25,997 nt of DNA. It comes from Maritalea sp047634455 (lineage in GTDB: Bacteria; Pseudomonadota; Alphaproteobacteria; Rhizobiales; Devosiaceae). Location: assembly GCF_047634455.1 (NCBI RefSeq), contig NZ_JBLIAI010000036.1, forward strand, positions 1-25,997, given 5' to 3'. The notes beneath the pieces were generated by a model. The model saw only the letters and a list, made by a program, of their open reading frames with translations. It searched no databases and was not told the DNA's origin. Position 1 is the first letter of the stretch, and the number at the start of each line of letters is the position of its first letter. This document shows positions 24,497 to 25,997 of the stretch, piece after piece. The position numbers were made by a program, and so were the translations under genes.

Positions 24497-25843
24497 ATGA
24501 GCGAACGTAAAGACGGTCCTAGCCGTCGTAAGGTTCTCAAAGGTGCCGCAGCCGGTCTTGTTACTGCAGGTGTAGCGCCAACAATTTTAACGAGCACGGC
24601 TTTTGGCCAGTCTTACCGCAACGAACCGACTGGTGACACGGTAACGCTTGGTTTCAACGTGCCCCAAACTGGCGCGTATGCCGATGAAGGCGCGGACGAA
24701 CTTCGCGCTTACGAACTTGCTGTCGAGCACCTAAATGGTGAAGGCGACGGCGGCATGCTCAACACAATGCAGCCATCTTCGCTTAACGGCACTGGCATTT
24801 TGGGCAAAAAAGTTGCCTATGTTACTGGTGACACCCAAACAAAATCTGACGCAGCCCGCGCATCCGCTAAACGGATGATTGAAAAAGACGGCGCACTGAT
24901 GATTACTGGTGGTTCGTCTTCTGGTGTGGCGGTTGCTGTTCAGGGCCTATGTCAGGAAATGGGCACCATCTTTATGGCTGGCTTGACCCACTCAAACGAC
25001 ACAACGGGTAAAGACAAGCGTCGCTATGGCTTTAGGCACTTCTTTAACGCCTACATGTCTGGTGCAGCTCTTGGCCCAGTTTTGGCTGCAGAGTACGGCA
25101 CAGACCGTCGTGCTTATCACCTCACAGCTGATTATACTTGGGGTTGGACACAAGAAGAATCCATGCGCAATGCAACAGAAGCATTGGGTTGGGAAACTGC
25201 CGAAGCTGTTAAAACACCAGTGGGCGCAGGCGACTTCTCGCAGTATATCACACCAGTTCTCAATTCAGGCGCTGACGTTCTGATCTTGAACCACTACGGT
25301 CGTGACATGGTGAACTCTTTGACCCAAGCTATCCAGTTTGGTCTAAAGGATCGCCAATCAAACGGCAAAGATTTCCAAATTGTTGTTCCATTGTTCTCAC
25401 GTCTAATGGCGCAAGGTGCTGGTGAAAACATCAAAGGCATTTTGGGTTCAGCAAACTGGAACTGGTCACTACAAGACGCTGGTTCACAAGCATTTGTGAA
25501 ATCATTCGGCGCCAAGTACGGCTTCCCACCATCAATGGCTGCACACACATGTTACGTACAAGCTCTGCTTTATGCGGATGCATGTGAGCGCGCTGGTACC
25601 TTCTACCCAGTAGAAGTGATCAAGGCACTTGAAGGGCACAAATTCGACGGCATGGGCAATGGTGCAACTGAGTACCGTGCTGAAGATCACCAATGCTTTA
25701 AAGACGTATTGGTTGTGCGTGGTAACGAAAACCCAACATCTCAGTTCGATTTGCTCAATGTGGTTCAACAAGTTCCACGTGCGCAAGTGGAATATGATGC
25801 CTCAATCTTTGGCGGCGAATTGGGTCCTTACGAAGTTAGTTAA
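24497..25843 (+). CDS. ABC transporter substrate-binding protein (branched-chain amino acid/amide type, Tat signal)
   Basis: Periplasmic binding protein of the HAAT (Liv/Urt) transporter class, 448 residues. It starts with a twin-arginine signal (SRRKVLK at 9-15, hydrophobic AAAGLVTAG, cleavage near AFG-Q), so it is exported folded. The mature part has the Peripla_BP_6 pattern: VTLGFNVPQTGAYAD, GGSSSGVAVAVQ, FRHFFNAYMSGAAL and NHYGRDMVNSLTQAI. Ligands in this class include branched-chain amino acids, urea and short amides; the actual one cannot be told. AAGGAGGAG precedes the ATG. The downstream permease shows it heads an ABC operon, divergent from the ScfR regulator. Confidence 0.9.
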   Translation: MSERKDGPSRRKVLKGAAAGLVTAGVAPTILTSTAFGQSYRNEPTGDTVTLGFNVPQTGAYADEGADELRAYELAVEHLNGEGDGGMLNTMQPSSLNGTGILGKKVAYVTGDTQTKSDAARASAKRMIEKDGALMITGGSSSGVAVAVQGLCQEMGTIFMAGLTHSNDTTGKDKRRYGFRHFFNAYMSGAALGPVLAAEYGTDRRAYHLTADYTWGWTQEESMRNATEALGWETAEAVKTPVGAGDFSQYITPVLNSGADVLILNHYGRDMVNSLTQAIQFGLKDRQSNGKDFQIVVPLFSRLMAQGAGENIKGILGSANWNWSLQDAGSQAFVKSFGAKYGFPPSMAAHTCYVQALLYADACERAGTFYPVEVIKALEGHKFDGMGNGATEYRAEDHQCFKDVLVVRGNENPTSQFDLLNVVQQVPRAQVEYDASIFGGELGPYEVS

Positions 25844-25858
25844 GTATACAATTTGGTG

Positions 25859-25880
25859 CCGGGGTGGTTCACTACCCCGG
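25859..25880 (+). terminator. Stem-loop between binding protein and permease
   Basis: Stem CCGGGGTGG (25859-25867) and CTACCCCGG (25872-25880), nine pairs with one wobble and loop TTCA, without a following T run. The placement suits an mRNA-stabilising or attenuating hairpin that keeps binding-protein expression above that of the permease genes. Confidence 0.6.
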
Positions 25881-25946
25881 TATCGGCGGTTCTAACTATC
25901 TACAACCGCGAATGTTTGCAGCCAAACACGCTGCTTGGGAGGAATG

Positions 25947-25997
25947 ATGGACGCGATATTTTTGCAGTTTTTGAACGGGCTGGACAAAGGTGGCGCC
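25947..25997 (+). CDS. LivH-like ABC permease, 5' end only
   Basis: The first 17 codons are visible before the window ends (MDAIFLQFLNGLDKGGA), matching the start of LivH/UrtB-type permeases, which often begin M-D-x-x-x-Q-x-L-N-G-L. ATG at 25947 sits four bases after GGAGG; an ATG at 25944 is also possible. It is the second gene of the ABC operon. The remainder is outside the window, so the call rests on the N-terminus and context. Confidence 0.7.
   Translation, partial: MDAIFLQFLNGLDKGGA

Noticed and set aside
1..25997. CRISPR array, tRNA, rRNA, IS element or prophage genes
   Set aside because: No spaced repeats, cloverleaf, transposase or integrase sequence was found on either strand.

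Overview
The window is about 26 kb of densely packed bacterial chromosome from an alphaproteobacterium. The evidence is a divergent pccB/ScfR-type (PccR-like) regulator pair, a GTTC-N7-GTTC LexA box, a cobalamin-dependent methylmalonyl-CoA pathway and a Tat-exported branched-chain-type ABC binding protein. I cannot place it below class. There are no rRNA, tRNA, IS element, integrase or CRISPR signals.

Layout. Positions 1-2480 carry housekeeping genes: glutathionyl-hydroquinone reductase, a Nudix hydrolase and a metallophosphoesterase. Positions 2550-5160 hold an overlapping gene pair that I read as MurL (UDP-MurNAc-L-Ala-L-Glu epimerase) and MurD2 (L-Glu-adding ligase), an alternative way of putting D-Glu into peptidoglycan. 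Positions 5161-6017 are AT-rich intergenic DNA with two very small membrane or secreted ORFs and two hairpins.

Positions 6019-14824 (minus strand) form the propionyl-CoA to succinyl-CoA operon: pccB, an Abi-alpha/DUF4393 gene, ridA, pccA, a Y-family DNA polymerase, methylmalonyl-CoA mutase and the epimerase. The PccR-like regulator (15189-16604) is divergent and is followed by a stand-alone SIR2-like gene. Two small minus-strand genes and a YitT-family membrane protein come next. A minus-strand operon (24295 to 19247) then encodes a second ScfR regulator, a receiver-only response regulator, a small membrane protein and a CbrA-like symporter/histidine kinase. The window ends with a divergent ABC transporter operon: a Tat-signal binding protein and the start of a LivH-like permease.

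Main discovery. Three genes unrelated to propionate metabolism sit one at a time in the propionate locus, and each is bracketed by a short direct repeat. (1) The SOS-controlled Y-family polymerase lies between pccA and mutase, inside an exact 20-bp repeat of the pccA 3' end (8571-8590 and 9961-9980). (2) The Abi-alpha gene lies between pccB and ridA, inside an exact 14-bp repeat of the ridA ribosome-binding/start region (12375-12388 and 13276-13289). (3) The SIR2-like gene lies after pccR, inside a 33-bp repeat of the pccR 3' end (16572-16604 and 17729-17761). The two copies in case 3 encode the same ten residues plus stop and differ only at four synonymous third positions. Removing cargo plus one repeat copy restores a compact ancestral operon in each case, including an ATGA stop/start overlap of pccA with the mutase gene. 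Two cargoes look like antiphage genes and one is a DNA-damage gene. I infer repeated, scarless single-gene insertion at gene ends, possibly by homology-assisted acquisition from relatives.
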